Positions 44,786 to 54,510 of a stretch of DNA of 64,000 nucleotides are shown here, piece by piece; position 1 is the stretch's first letter; each line of letters starts with the position of its first letter. The notes below the pieces were generated by a model. That model ran no database searches. It was not told the DNA's origin and saw nothing but the letters and a program-made list of their open reading frames with translations. Origin of the DNA: Chitinispirillales bacterium. Lineage in GTDB: Bacteria > Fibrobacterota > Chitinivibrionia > Chitinivibrionales > Chitinispirillaceae. The position numbers and the translations under genes are program-made. The stretch is taken from the NCBI GenBank assembly GCA_031254105.1, contig JAIRVB010000044.1:1-64000 (forward strand). Direction: 5' to 3'.

Positions 44786-45424
44786 ATGAATGTTGAGATA
44801 TTACAGGAACGCCTCATTCAGAAACTCAGGGATAAAGGGATAAAGGATGAGCGGGTACTTGAGGCATTTCGCAAAGTTCCAAGACATCTCTTTGTTGACA
44901 GCGCCATGTACATGCAGGCATACGAAGATAACGCGCTTCCCATCGGCTTGGGTCAGACCATAAGCCAACCCTACATAGTCGCGCTCATGACGCAGCTGCT
45001 TGAACTTGAAAAAGATCAGAATATTCTTGAAATAGGCACAGGTTCCGGTTTCCAGACCGCAATTCTCGCTCAGTTTTCCCGCAGAGTGTACACTATAGAA
45101 CGCCATCAGGCTCTTGGAGACAGATCACGCACGCGGCTGCGGGATATGGGATACGCAAATGTTACTTTCAGAATAGGCGATGGAACAAACGGATGGCCGC
45201 AATGGGCTCCATTTGATAGAATCATAGTAACGGCAGGCGCTCCGGTAACCCCTGATACGCTCTCCGGCCAGCTCGCGATAGATGGTATAATGGTAATCCC
45301 AACCGGCAACCGCGATGAACAGGAACTCATGGTGTACAAAAAGGCAGAAGACGGACTCCACTCTCATTCTGCGGGCAGAGTGGTTTTTGTTCCCCTTATT
45401 GGTCAGCAGGGGTGGAAAGAGTAA
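44786..45424 (+). CDS. pcm: Protein-L-isoaspartate O-methyltransferase
   Basis: 212 residues, full length. Signatures: VPRHLFVDSAMYMQAYEDNA, LPIGLGQTISQPYIVALMTQ, ILEIGTGSGFQTAILAQFSR (SAM-binding motif I), FDRIIVTAGAPVTPDTL and GIMVIPTGNRDEQELM. Repairs isoaspartyl damage in aged proteins using SAM. Same strand as the acyltransferase and glycosyltransferase, 14 bp after the latter. Confidence 0.96.
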   Translation: MNVEILQERLIQKLRDKGIKDERVLEAFRKVPRHLFVDSAMYMQAYEDNALPIGLGQTISQPYIVALMTQLLELEKDQNILEIGTGSGFQTAILAQFSRRVYTIERHQALGDRSRTRLRDMGYANVTFRIGDGTNGWPQWAPFDRIIVTAGAPVTPDTLSGQLAIDGIMVIPTGNRDEQELMVYKKAEDGLHSHSAGRVVFVPLIGQQGWKE

Positions 45425-45544
45425 TAAAAGTGGTTAGCGGTTAGCAAAACAACAGAATTTTTAGAATAATAATTGCTACATAGCGTATTATTGTATCTTT
45501 TGATAAAAACCGGTTTTATTTGTAATTCATGCACTGGAGTTAAA

Positions 45545-46651
45545 ATGCCTCTCTGGCTTAAAGAATACTGCACCGGATTGATGATGGGAATAGTTGACCT
45601 CATTCCGGGTGTTTCGGGAGTCACGGTACTTTTTCTTCTTGGGCTCTATGAGAGAGTAATCGGCGCTATCAGTAAATTTAAAGCGGGCAGCGCAGCACTG
45701 CTTACCCGTTATGGGCTTGGTGTACTTTTTTCCAGACAGCGTAAGGAAAATTTTACGGCGCTCACCAAAGAAGCCCGGGCTCTCGATCTTCCCTTTCTTA
45801 TAAGGCTGCTTCTGGGGGCCGGCACTACGATACTGCTCTTCTCAACACTGATAAAGTATCTGCTTGAAAATCAATTTACAAATCTGTACGGTTTCTTTTT
45901 TGGCCTGATTATCGTTTCGATATTCTTATCAATAAAGATGCTCAAGATAAAAAAACCTCACTTTCTGTTTCATTTTGCTCTCGGCGCGTTAATTACCGTA
46001 ACGCTGACCATGTCGGGCGACCCGGTACAGGACGCCATTAAAAAATCCGAACGTTACAGAATAATCAACGAAGCCGTTGAATCGGGACAAACTTCGCTTA
46101 CTGTCAGAGCGCCCTTCAAATACAGCGGACATTACACCGGCAAAGAGCTTATAGAAACAGCGCTAACCGGAAGCGTAGTGGTATGCGTGGCAATACTGCC
46201 GGGAATAAGCGGATCGCTTGTGATGGTGCTCATAGGCAAGTATTATGATGTGATATCCGCGGTGTCGGGGCTTAAAACCTTGCAGCTCGATTATATGCTC
46301 TTTTGCGGACTGTTTGGCTTAGGTATGCTATTTGGGGCGGTTATTTTCGCAAGAGTTATCAATTTCGTATTCAGCCGCTTCTACAACGCCACAATCTCAT
46401 TTGTGGTAGGACTTTTAGCAGGATCACTCTATGCGTTGTGGCCTTTTAAGCAAACTGTTGTTATGGATCAATATGTTAGAGGTCAGCATGGGATATCTCT
46501 TGTTGAAAACGCGGTTGTACATACAAATATAAACGCTCTCCCGCCAGATACCGCTTCGCTTGTTTTCGCGCTTGCGTTCTGCTGCGCGGGAGCCGCTTTT
46601 ATAATTCTGCTTGAGAGATTTGCGGGGCAGAAAAAGATTGTCGGTACCTAA
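45545..46651 (+). CDS. DUF368 family membrane protein
   Basis: 368 residues from the ATG at 45545 (MPLWLKEYCTGLMMGIVDLI), preferred over an unconserved 24-residue extension. The start GLMMGIVDLIPGVSGVTVLF and the repeat ILPGISGSLVMVLIGKYYDV are the two conserved GxSG half-motifs of this family, with ~8 membrane spans. DUF368 proteins, related to DedA-like and PopT/undecaprenyl-phosphate translocases, are implicated in recycling the C55 lipid carrier; that role here is inferred. It suits the neighbouring envelope genes. Confidence 0.88.
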   Translation: MPLWLKEYCTGLMMGIVDLIPGVSGVTVLFLLGLYERVIGAISKFKAGSAALLTRYGLGVLFSRQRKENFTALTKEARALDLPFLIRLLLGAGTTILLFSTLIKYLLENQFTNLYGFFFGLIIVSIFLSIKMLKIKKPHFLFHFALGALITVTLTMSGDPVQDAIKKSERYRIINEAVESGQTSLTVRAPFKYSGHYTGKELIETALTGSVVVCVAILPGISGSLVMVLIGKYYDVISAVSGLKTLQLDYMLFCGLFGLGMLFGAVIFARVINFVFSRFYNATISFVVGLLAGSLYALWPFKQTVVMDQYVRGQHGISLVENAVVHTNINALPPDTASLVFALAFCCAGAAFIILLERFAGQKKIVGT

Positions 46652-46680
46652 AATAATACATAAAGATTAAAAATATCTGT

Positions 46681-46715
46681 AGCAGCGCAGACCGGCATGC
46701 CTTGTCTGCGCTGCT
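46681..46715. terminator. Bidirectional hairpin between convergent genes
   Basis: Perfect 12-bp stem agcagcgcagac / gtctgcgctgct with an 11-nt loop, 30 bp after the DUF368 stop and between genes that converge. T-rich stretches lie on both sides (ctactttttatg and, on the minus strand, atatttttaatc). Confidence 0.65.
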
Positions 46716-46959
46716 GCACCCGCTACTTTTTATGAACCTTATCCGGCCCATGGGGATATCCGGAGCCATAACTTTGAGAATACGCAATGCTCCCCGTCAC
46801 TCACATGCTCACGCTTACCTGCCGGACTGCCGGCGCACCCTGAACCGTAACAAACCAGAACCGCAATATGCGCATTTTGTTTCAGCCATTTTTATCCTTT
46901 GGTTAGCTGCCTGTTATCGGAGATACGCAGTTTCTTGTTTTCTTAAAACTGGAAACTTG
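46716..46959. other. Spacer between terminator and the DUF975 gene end
   Basis: No gene seen; open frames here lack ribosome sites and conserved residues. Confidence 0.35.
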
Positions 46960-47889
46960 TTACCCCGCATTTCGCGCTTTCATCTTCAAATTTTCATAAA
47001 AGTTCGCTACAGACAGCCATACATACGGAGCTACTAGGAAGAACCCTATAAGCGGCAGCGACAATATCTCTAAAAGAACCCATGCTGTAAAATTCGATGC
47101 AGGGTCAGGTATCACGGCGTATATAATAACCATCGGCAGCAGGGCAAGAAAAAACCATCCTATAAAACTCAAGTACAGTTTGAATAATTTCCACTTCTGC
47201 CCTTTCATCATATCTTTACTTCTTTTTAAAACTTCAAGGGGTTTTATTTCGGGATTATCATTCATAATGAAATATGACATGGAATAACTGAGACCTTTTA
47301 TTATTCCGGGGACTAAAAGCAGCAAACACCATAATACTATAAAAACCATCATAAAAATACCCAGCAGAGCGCTTGGCGCAAAGCATTTAAATCCATCAAA
47401 GATATTCTTTACGGCTGTCGCTTCACCGCGGATTCTTTTGAGAAAAAGCCCTGTCAAACCTAAATTAAACGGCCCCGATATCAAAATTCCTATTATAAAC
47501 AACACTAATATTATAATCATTGTTACCATTAATTTTGGGAATGAGCTTTGATTTGATGAATATAACCCATCACTGATTAAACCAATCTCATCCGCAGATA
47601 TACTTTCGTTTTCCGGTGTGTTCTCATCCTTAGAAGTTAAACCGGAATGAGCGGGTAAAGAGGTTTCCTGCGATCTGTTTTCAATGATTGAATTGATATT
47701 TGCGCTTACTTTTTCCTGTCCTGTTTTAATTTTCCCATATTGAGCGTAATATGGAGCTATAGAATATGGGAGGGTAGTAATGACGGAAAACAGGAAAAAC
47801 GCCAGAAACATCTGTCCCCACATGCCCCGCAGCTGCCCTCTTGCCTGCGCCCGCAGTTCCTTGTTCGATTGTAATACATTGTAATTCAT
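46960..47889 (-). CDS. DUF975 family membrane protein
   Basis: 309 residues. Starts SNKELRAQARGQLRGMWGQM, the conserved N-terminus of DUF975. About five membrane spans (FLAFFLFSVITTLPYSI, LMVTMIIILVLFIIGILISG, LLGIFMMVFIVLWCLLLLVP, and others). Family features: GPFNLGLTGLFLKRIRGE, PGIIKGLSYSMSYFIMNDNP and EVLKRSKDMMKGQKWKLFKL. An extra polar loop of ~75 residues (~40-115) separates TM1 and TM2. Function unknown; inner membrane. Confidence 0.85.
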   Translation of the reverse strand: MNYNVLQSNKELRAQARGQLRGMWGQMFLAFFLFSVITTLPYSIAPYYAQYGKIKTGQEKVSANINSIIENRSQETSLPAHSGLTSKDENTPENESISADEIGLISDGLYSSNQSSFPKLMVTMIIILVLFIIGILISGPFNLGLTGLFLKRIRGEATAVKNIFDGFKCFAPSALLGIFMMVFIVLWCLLLLVPGIIKGLSYSMSYFIMNDNPEIKPLEVLKRSKDMMKGQKWKLFKLYLSFIGWFFLALLPMVIIYAVIPDPASNFTAWVLLEILSLPLIGFFLVAPYVWLSVANFYENLKMKARNAG

Positions 47890-48089
47890 CCGGTTTTATC
47901 TCTCCGAAACTCCGCTCTAATGATGAAAATTGAGACTGAACGATCTATTAACAAAATATAACATTAACGTTGTTTGGCGCAAGCCGCTCCTGTTTTATGA
48001 AAGCGCCGCTGCGTGTATTCCGGATTTTGCGCCGCTTCTTTGACCGCATTTTTAATTTTTGATTTATGGCGTTTACTATATTCCTAACT

Positions 48090-48968
48090 ATGAAACCCAA
48101 ACGCACACTTGTATCTTTCGACTGGGCGGCAAAAAACTTGTTGCGCCGTAAAGCCAACTATGTAATTTTAGAGGGCTTTCTAACCACGCTCCTGGGCAAA
48201 GATATAAAAATCAAAACCATAAAAGACAGCGAAGGCAACAAAGACGCAAAGCAACAAAAGTACAACCGCGTTGACATAATAGCAGAGGAAGAGAACGGCA
48301 CTCTAACAATAATAGAACTTCAATTTACGCCCGAAATAGATTATTTCCACAGAATGCTTTTCGGTTCAAGCAAGGTTATCACAGACTATATGGACGAAGG
48401 AACGCCTTATTCTATGATAAGAAAGGTGTATTCCATAAACGTAGTCTACTTTGATTTAGGCGTTGGCAAAGACTACATTTACCACGGCACAACTAACTTC
48501 AGGGGTCTGCACTACAACGATGAACTCGCGCTTTCCGCAAGTCAAAAAGAGGAGTTCGCAAAATTAGAGATAAAAGACATCTACCCTGAGTTTTATATTT
48601 TGAAAGTCGACCGTTTTAATAATGAAGTTAAAGACAAGTTAGACGAATGGATGTATTTTCTCAAGAACTCCGCGGTTGAGCCTGATTTTAAAGCTCCAGG
48701 TTTAATGGAAGCAAGCAAAACTTTGGAATATTGCAGCTTGAGTCCGCAGGAACAGGAGTGGTACGACAGTTATGTTGACATCCGCCGCAGCAATGAAAGC
48801 ACCGTATACACCGCAAAGTTAGAAGGCAAAGCAGAAGGCAGAATAGAAGGTTTAGAAGAAAGCAGAGAGATTGGCAGAGAAGAAGGCATCAAAGCAGCTA
48901 TGGATTTAATGAAACAAGGTATTACCGACTACGAAGAAATTTTGAAAAAACTCTGTAAAAATACTTGA
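48090..48968 (+). CDS. Rpn-family PD-(D/E)XK nuclease (recombination-promoting/transposase-like)
   Basis: 292 residues from the ATG at 48090 (MKPKRTLVSFDWAAKNLLRR), the typical Rpn/PDDEXK_2 start. Seen: RVDIIAEEENGTLTIIELQF (D ... E-L-Q variant of D-E-x-K), FHRMLFGSSKVITDYMDEGT, KVYSINVVYFDLG, and the C-terminal coiled, Glu/Gly-rich tail (KLEGKAEGRIEGLEESREIG). Rpn proteins are nucleases that promote RecA-independent recombination and spread as mobile families. The E-x-Q in place of E-x-K is common in this group. Confidence 0.88.
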   Translation: MKPKRTLVSFDWAAKNLLRRKANYVILEGFLTTLLGKDIKIKTIKDSEGNKDAKQQKYNRVDIIAEEENGTLTIIELQFTPEIDYFHRMLFGSSKVITDYMDEGTPYSMIRKVYSINVVYFDLGVGKDYIYHGTTNFRGLHYNDELALSASQKEEFAKLEIKDIYPEFYILKVDRFNNEVKDKLDEWMYFLKNSAVEPDFKAPGLMEASKTLEYCSLSPQEQEWYDSYVDIRRSNESTVYTAKLEGKAEGRIEGLEESREIGREEGIKAAMDLMKQGITDYEEILKKLCKNT

Positions 48969-49471
48969 ATCCTGAAACCTGGTTTTATCACCGCAGCCCC
49001 AAAAATCTGAAAAATACCTGTTGAATCTCATAAGAAAATATGATACTATCTACAAATACAGGTAATATAAGCCTGTACCTGTTCTATCAATTTCTCATAC
49101 TCACTCCCGGATTTTGGGTTTTTCATGGTTACAACGGCAAAGTTTCCGAATTCGAAAGTTTCCGGACTTATAAGACATTTAAAACAATTGATAACTGCGG
49201 ATGCGGTTCTTTGCGGCACAGTATTAATAATTCACTTCAATAAACTGCCATATTACTTTACAAATCAATAAATTGTCCATACCCACCCCGCCCATTTATT
49301 ATATGTAAGTTTGTTCCGGTTCAGATTTGTGGCGCGTATAAAATCAAAACCCTCCGGCTGTCTATGTTAAATAAGATTAATTCCGCTTTTAACGCTCTTT
49401 TTATAACGCCTTTAAAAAACATCTTTACGGCTCATGCGGTTACAGGGGTTGTATGGAGATGAAAATTTATT
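48969..49471 (+). other. Gene-poor decayed stretch
   Basis: Only short frames, such as 49125-49271 (48 codons, MVTTAKFPNSKVSGLIRHLK then VLIIHFNKLPYYF) with no clear ribosome site. Probably degraded coding DNA like the next kilobase. Confidence 0.35.
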
Positions 49472-49768
49472 TCAACTTTGCGTCCGCTGGCTTACCTTGA
49501 GGATAATAAAAAGATAAGAACCGCCTTTGCGCCGTTAAACAAAGAGATGAGGCTTGACGAAGAGGCATATAATAATCTTCTGCGTCAAAAGCCCCGCTTA
49601 GTTGTAATGAGTCACGGCAGCAATGTGACGGGGTGTATTAATCCGGTCTCCCGTTTGTTTAAAGCGGCCAAATCCGCGGGCGCGGTTACTATCCTTGACG
49701 CAAACCAGACAGCGGGCAGGCATCCGGTTTTGTGCACAAGGCTTTGGGGATACGGCGCGGCACCGTAA
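49472..49768 (+). pseudogene. Class V aminotransferase (cysteine desulfurase-like) fragment
   Basis: The frame encodes LRPLAYLEDNKKIRTAFAPL, then RLVVMSHGSNVTGCINPVSR and GAVTILDANQTAGRHPV, which matches the middle of cysteine desulfurase-like PLP enzymes (N-S-V-x-RP-L, THASNVTG, VDAAQTAG). The N-terminal third and the PLP-lysine half are missing. Homology ends abruptly after HPV, followed by unrelated residues and a stop. Confidence 0.75.
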
Positions 49769-50087
49769 GATTCTCTCTCTCCTGCGCAATATTGATCGCG
49801 AAAAAATAATCGAACAGCTCTCAAAGATTGATATCTGCGGCGATGAAACCGGTCTGATACCGGGCTTTGGCGTATTCATCCAAAATCTGCCCGCTTCAAT
49901 CTGGACGCTTTTCTCTGAGCGCCTTACCCACTCAATGCCCAATGAGATGCTTGAAACCATGGATCTGGCTTACGGCGGCCCATACGATCCGACAGACAAA
50001 ACCGGTCTGAAAAGTTTTTACTGCAAACAGACAAAAGGTATCGAAAGCGGCGACGGGTACGGGGAATTTGTCGTAACGAAAGCATAA
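49750..50087 (+). pseudogene. Unrecognised C-terminal gene fragment
   Basis: A frame without its own start continues from ARHRKILSLLRNIDREKIIE through DICGDETGLIPGFGVFIQNL and ends DGYGEFVVTKA. It looks protein-like and joins the aminotransferase fragment in another frame, so it may be the tail of a second deleted gene. I do not recognise the family. Confidence 0.4.
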
Positions 50088-50129
50088 TTTTCCAAACAAC
50101 GATGCAGGCAGTTCATGACCTGCGTTGCG

Positions 50130-50154
50130 AACGGGCGGCAGACTGCCGCCCGTT
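50130..50154. terminator. Perfect GGGCGG hairpin upstream of nifJ
   Basis: aacgggcggca-gac-tgccgcccgtt: perfect 11-bp stem with a 3-nt loop followed by atatta. Lies 43 bp after the decayed genes and belongs to the GGGCGG/CCGCCC hairpin set. The rest of the 0.26-kb spacer to nifJ has no gene and must carry the nifJ promoter. Confidence 0.55.
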
Positions 50155-50412
50155 ATATTAATAAATCTCATAATAACAAAATGACTCCCCCGTAATGTTA
50201 TCAAGTATAACCGATTGATATAAACCAAATTAACCGGCTTCACATAATAAACATATTTACCGGATGCGCTTTATTAAATTTACAACGCAAGACGCGCTTA
50301 AAACCAACGCATACTCATTAACTAATAGCTTGCGTTGCCGCGTACCGGAATTTATCTTATTATGTTCAATAGAAAAAAGGTTTCCCATAACATATAACTT
50401 CGAGGAGCATCT

Positions 50413-53400
50413 ATGTCAAGAAAAATGGTTCCCCATGACGGTAACTCGGCCACCGCTCACGTAGCGCACGCCGTAAGCGAAGTGATCGCCATCTACCCTA
50501 TTACTCCATCTTCCGGTATGGGAGAGATCTCTGACGAAAAATCGGCGGCCGGAGAGAAAAACATTTGGGGAACGATTCCTCAGGTTTCGGAGCTTCAGTC
50601 TGAAGGCGGCGCCGCCGGAGCTGTTCACGGAGCGCTTTGCGCGGGTTCTCTGACAACCACTTTTACAGCATCGCAGGGACTCCTTTTAATGATCCCAAAC
50701 ATGTACAAGATTGCCGGTGAACTTACACCCGCTGTTTTTCATGTATCAGCGCGCGCTCTTGCCTGTCAGGGACTTTCGATCTTTGGCGACCACAGTGATG
50801 TGATGTCTGTGCGCCAGACCGGTTTTGGACTGCTTGCCTCCACAACAGTGCAGGAGGCTATGGACTTCGCCCTTATCGCCCACGCGGCGACTCTTGAAGC
50901 GCGTATTCCGTTTGTCCACTTTTTCGACGGCTTCCGCACATCACACGAGCTTCAGAAAATTGATGAGCTTACATTTGACGATATGCGCGCAATGATTGAT
51001 ATGGATATGGTCCGCGCTTTCCGCAACAGAGCGATGACGCCCGACCGTCCTTATATTAAAGGGACAGCTCAGAACCCCGACGTTTACTTCCAGGGACGCG
51101 AAACCGTAAACAAATACTATGCTGAGTGTCCGGCTATCATCCAAAAATACATGGACAAGTTCGCGAAACTCACAGGCCGCCAGTATAAGCTTTACAACTA
51201 CGTTGGAGCCGCTGACGCTGAAAAAGTGATAGTTATCATGGGTTCAGGCGCGGACACAGTTCATGAAACATCTGCGTTTCTTAATGCCAAGGGTGAGAAA
51301 ACAGGCGTTCTTAAGGTGCACTTGTACCGTCCTTTATCCCCCGCTGAGCTTGTCGCCGCGCTGCCTGCATCTGTTAAGAAAATCGCTGTTCTCGACAGAA
51401 CAAAGGAGCCGGGATCACTCGGCGAGCCGCTTTACGAAGATATACGTACAGCGATCGGCGAAGCGCTTGAAGATGGAACCGCTCCGTTTAAGGCATGGCC
51501 GAAAGTTATCGGCGGCCGCTACGGGCTTGGAAGCGCGGAGTTTACTCCCGCTATGGTTAAGGCTGTTTTTGATGAACTTGGCAAAGACAAACCGAAAAAC
51601 CACTTCGTTATAGGTATCAACGAGAATGTTATGAAGAGCTCGCTTGATTATGATAAATCATTTTCTATTGAGGGTGATGACGTTCACTGCGCGCTCTTTT
51701 ATGGTCTTGGTTCCGACGGTACTGTAGGCGCGAACAAGAACAGCATGAAGATTATCTCCGATACAACAGAGAACAATACTCAGGGGTACTTTGTTTACGA
51801 CTCAAAGAAGGCGGGTACTATCACTGTATCTCACCTCCGCTTCGGCATGAAGCCTATCCGCAGCCCCTATCTTATTACTAAGGCTGATTTTCTGGCCTGT
51901 CACAACTTCACATTCGTTGAGAAGTACGACATGCTCAAAAATTTGATTGACGGCGGTACATTCCTGCTTACATCCGAATACGACAAGGACAATGTCTGGA
52001 GCAAGCTGCCGGGCCGCGTACAGAAACAGATCGTTGACAAGAAGCTCAAGTTCTACGTTATCGACGCTGTAGGGATCGCAAAATCTGTAGGCATGACTTA
52101 CATCTCTACAATCATGCAGACCGCGTTCTTCAAGATCTCAAAAGTGATTGACGATAAAGTAGCTATCGAACATATCAAAGACGCGATCAAAAAGACATTC
52201 GGCAGAAAAGGCGATGATATTGTCAACAAGAACATTCAGCAGGTTGACAAAGCTGTGAATGGTATTTTCGAGGTCATTTACGATAAGGTTACAAATCCTA
52301 TCGAAGAGAGAAAAGGCGTTTACGGCGACGCTCCTGACTTTGTAAAGAACGTTACAGCTAAAATCATCAAGCAGGAAGGCGATACTATCCCTGTTTCAGA
52401 CATGCCTGCCGACGGCGTATGGCCCTCAGGCACTACAAAGTTTGAGAAGCGCAATATCGCGCATGACATCCCTGTTTGGGGCGCGGAAGCGTGTATCCAG
52501 TGCAACCAGTGTTCTCTTGTTTGTCCTCACGGCTGCTTGCGTCCTAAAGCTTACGATGAAAAGAGCCTTAAGGGCGCTCCGGCGACTTTTAAATCCGCCG
52601 GCGCCAAGGGCAAGGAGCTCACAGGCCTAAAGTTCACCATGCAGTGCGCGCCTGAAGATTGTACGGGATGCGGTCTGTGCGTCGCGAAGTGTCCCGCTAA
52701 GGCAAAGGGCGCTCTCAAGATGGAATTTCAGATCCCGCTGCGCGCTCAGGAAGCCGCTAACTGGGAATTTTTTCTCAGCATTCCTGATACGGATCCGGCC
52801 AAATACGATGTTACGACAGTTAAGGGCAGTCAGTTCGTCCGTCCGCTCTTTGAGTTCAGCGGCGCGTGTCTTGGCTGCGGTGAAACAGCTTACATTAAGC
52901 TGCTCACACAGCTTGTTGGCGACAGGCTCTACATCGCTAACGCGACAGGCTGTACATCAATCTACAGCGGCAACCTCCCCACTACCCCTTACACTAAGAG
53001 GGACGACGGCAGAGGCCCGACATGGAACAACTCACTGTTTGAAGACAACGCCGAACTCGCTTACGGTATGCGCCTTTCTGTTGACAAGTTCTGCGAATAC
53101 GCCACAGAGATCAGCAAAAAAGTTATGGCTGAAGGCTGCTGCGGAGATGAGCTTAAGAATATCCTCGGCGAAATTCTTAACGCCGACCAGTCAACGACAG
53201 CTCTTATTGATGTACAGCGCGAACGTGTCGCAAAAGCCAAGGCAATCCTTTCAAAGTGCGACAAAGAGCAGTCTAAAGAGCTTTTGAGCACCATCGACTA
53301 CTTAGTCAAAAAGTCTGTATGGGCTATCGGCGGCGACGGCTGGGCGTATGATATCGGTTACGGCGGTCTTGACCACGTGCTTGCTTCCGGCAAAAACGTA

Positions 53401-53958
53401 AAGCTTCTTGTGCTTGACACAGAGGTTTACTCCAACACCGGCGGTCAGGCATCAAAGTCTACCCCTATGGGCGCTGTGGCTAAGTTTGCCGCGGGCGGTA
53501 AGCCTATCGGAAAGAAAGACCTTGGTATGATCGCCATGAGCTACGGCTACATTTACGTAGCGCGTGTTGCCATGGGCGCTAACCAGAGTCAGGTGATTAA
53601 GGCTATGGCAGAAGCTGAGGCCTACGATGGACCAGCCATAATCCTAGCCTACTCGCACTGTATCGCCCACGGTATCAACATGGTGGAAGGATACGACGCG
53701 CAGAAGAACGCGGTAGAATCCGGTCACTGGCCATTGTACCGTTACAACCCGGCTCTTGCGCTTGAAGGCAAAAATCCGCTTGTCATCGACAGCAAGGATC
53801 CGACGATCTCTCTGGCGGACTATGTATACAAAGAAAACAGATACACAATGCTCCAGCGCTCTAACCCTGAAAGCTCAAAGCAGCTCATCGACCACGCTCA
53901 AAAGGCTGTGACGTCAAAGATCAAGCTGCTTAAGCAGATGGCCGCAATGGAGATGTAA
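50413..53958 (+). CDS. nifJ: Pyruvate:ferredoxin (flavodoxin) oxidoreductase
   Basis: 1181 residues, single-chain PFOR. It oxidises pyruvate with CoA to acetyl-CoA and CO2, reducing ferredoxin. Domain order: N-terminal YPITPSSGMGEISDEKSAAG (domain I), transketolase C-like (VLKVHLYRPLSP), gamma domain (GLGSDGTVGANKNSMKIISD), an [4Fe-4S] pair in EACIQCNQCSLVCPHGC and DCTGCGLCVAKCPAKAKG, then the TPP domain with ACLGCGETAYIK, WAIGGDGWAYDIGYGGLDHV and SNTGGQASKSTPMG. A GAGGAG site precedes the ATG. Codon use is biased toward C-ending and AAG codons compared with neighbours, consistent with high expression. Confidence 0.97.
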   Translation: MSRKMVPHDGNSATAHVAHAVSEVIAIYPITPSSGMGEISDEKSAAGEKNIWGTIPQVSELQSEGGAAGAVHGALCAGSLTTTFTASQGLLLMIPNMYKIAGELTPAVFHVSARALACQGLSIFGDHSDVMSVRQTGFGLLASTTVQEAMDFALIAHAATLEARIPFVHFFDGFRTSHELQKIDELTFDDMRAMIDMDMVRAFRNRAMTPDRPYIKGTAQNPDVYFQGRETVNKYYAECPAIIQKYMDKFAKLTGRQYKLYNYVGAADAEKVIVIMGSGADTVHETSAFLNAKGEKTGVLKVHLYRPLSPAELVAALPASVKKIAVLDRTKEPGSLGEPLYEDIRTAIGEALEDGTAPFKAWPKVIGGRYGLGSAEFTPAMVKAVFDELGKDKPKNHFVIGINENVMKSSLDYDKSFSIEGDDVHCALFYGLGSDGTVGANKNSMKIISDTTENNTQGYFVYDSKKAGTITVSHLRFGMKPIRSPYLITKADFLACHNFTFVEKYDMLKNLIDGGTFLLTSEYDKDNVWSKLPGRVQKQIVDKKLKFYVIDAVGIAKSVGMTYISTIMQTAFFKISKVIDDKVAIEHIKDAIKKTFGRKGDDIVNKNIQQVDKAVNGIFEVIYDKVTNPIEERKGVYGDAPDFVKNVTAKIIKQEGDTIPVSDMPADGVWPSGTTKFEKRNIAHDIPVWGAEACIQCNQCSLVCPHGCLRPKAYDEKSLKGAPATFKSAGAKGKELTGLKFTMQCAPEDCTGCGLCVAKCPAKAKGALKMEFQIPLRAQEAANWEFFLSIPDTDPAKYDVTTVKGSQFVRPLFEFSGACLGCGETAYIKLLTQLVGDRLYIANATGCTSIYSGNLPTTPYTKRDDGRGPTWNNSLFEDNAELAYGMRLSVDKFCEYATEISKKVMAEGCCGDELKNILGEILNADQSTTALIDVQRERVAKAKAILSKCDKEQSKELLSTIDYLVKKSVWAIGGDGWAYDIGYGGLDHVLASGKNVKLLVLDTEVYSNTGGQASKSTPMGAVAKFAAGGKPIGKKDLGMIAMSYGYIYVARVAMGANQSQVIKAMAEAEAYDGPAIILAYSHCIAHGINMVEGYDAQKNAVESGHWPLYRYNPALALEGKNPLVIDSKDPTISLADYVYKENRYTMLQRSNPESSKQLIDHAQKAVTSKIKLLKQMAAMEM

Positions 53959-53968
53959 TTTGGGGTAA

Positions 53969-53990
53969 GGGCGGCTAAGTACAACCGCCC
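53969..53990. repeat. GGGCGG/CCGCCC hairpin after nifJ
   Basis: gggcgg and ccgccc arms around a 10-nt loop, 10 bp after the nifJ stop; followed by a proper terminator 30 bp on. Same core as hairpins at 28798, 30147 and 50130. Confidence 0.55.
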
Positions 53991-54019
53991 CTATCTTGTC
54001 AGCAAGTATTTTTTGAGAC

Positions 54020-54046
54020 GGGAGAAGGAAACTTCTCCCTTTTTTT
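54020..54046 (+). terminator. Rho-independent terminator of nifJ
   Basis: gggagaag-gaaa-cttctccc, perfect 8-bp stem with a GAAA tetraloop, followed directly by seven T residues. A textbook intrinsic terminator 62 bp after the nifJ stop. Confidence 0.92.
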
Positions 54047-54047
54047 A

Positions 54048-54359
54048 GTGTGCCAAGTATGTTTTAAATCTGATCGGTGTAAGTCCGCAGCGTGGGATCT
54101 CATATACAACCGTATAGTGAAGCCCAAGTATCCTGTTCCCGCTCTGCGTGAAACGCTGCTTAACGCGCTCATCCACAGAAACTATATGGGTGCGTCTATA
54201 CAAATCCGCGTGTATAACAATAAAATGTTTATTTGGAACGATGGCGGTTTACCTCCAACCATTACCTTACCGCAGCTCACACAATTACATTCTTCACACC
54301 CCCGCAATCCGATACTTGCGGGAGCGTCCTTTTTTGTGAAAATAAGGCATTATGGGTGA
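54048..54359 (+). pseudogene. AlbA_2/RecG-like HATPase_c_4 fragment
   Basis: The open frame contains PVPALRETLLNALIHRNYMG, IRVYNNKMFIWNDGGLPP and RNPILAGASFF. This matches the HATPase_c_4 domain of AlbA-type transcriptional regulators (often annotated RecG-like helicase): P-x-x-ALRE-x-L-x-NA-x-x-HR-Y and S-x-x-RNP. The N-terminal AlbA_2 domain and the C-terminal winged helix are missing, so it is a fragment, starting straight after the nifJ terminator. Confidence 0.75.
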
Positions 54360-54510
54360 ATTTTTTATTATATTGAGAAAGTGCAGGAAATGGGATATTG
54401 CGTATATTTAAGCGGGCGATAGCGCAGCGGGACAATGAAATACGAAATTGAACGTTTATTGAACGTTAAATGAAATATAAACCGTCCTTAAGGACACAAA
54501 TGGAGTAGAT

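Noticed and set aside
54408-54440. tRNA-like 5' sequence (gggcgatagcgcagcggga)
   Set aside because: Only a D-arm-like stretch; no anticodon or T arm follows, so no tRNA can be folded.
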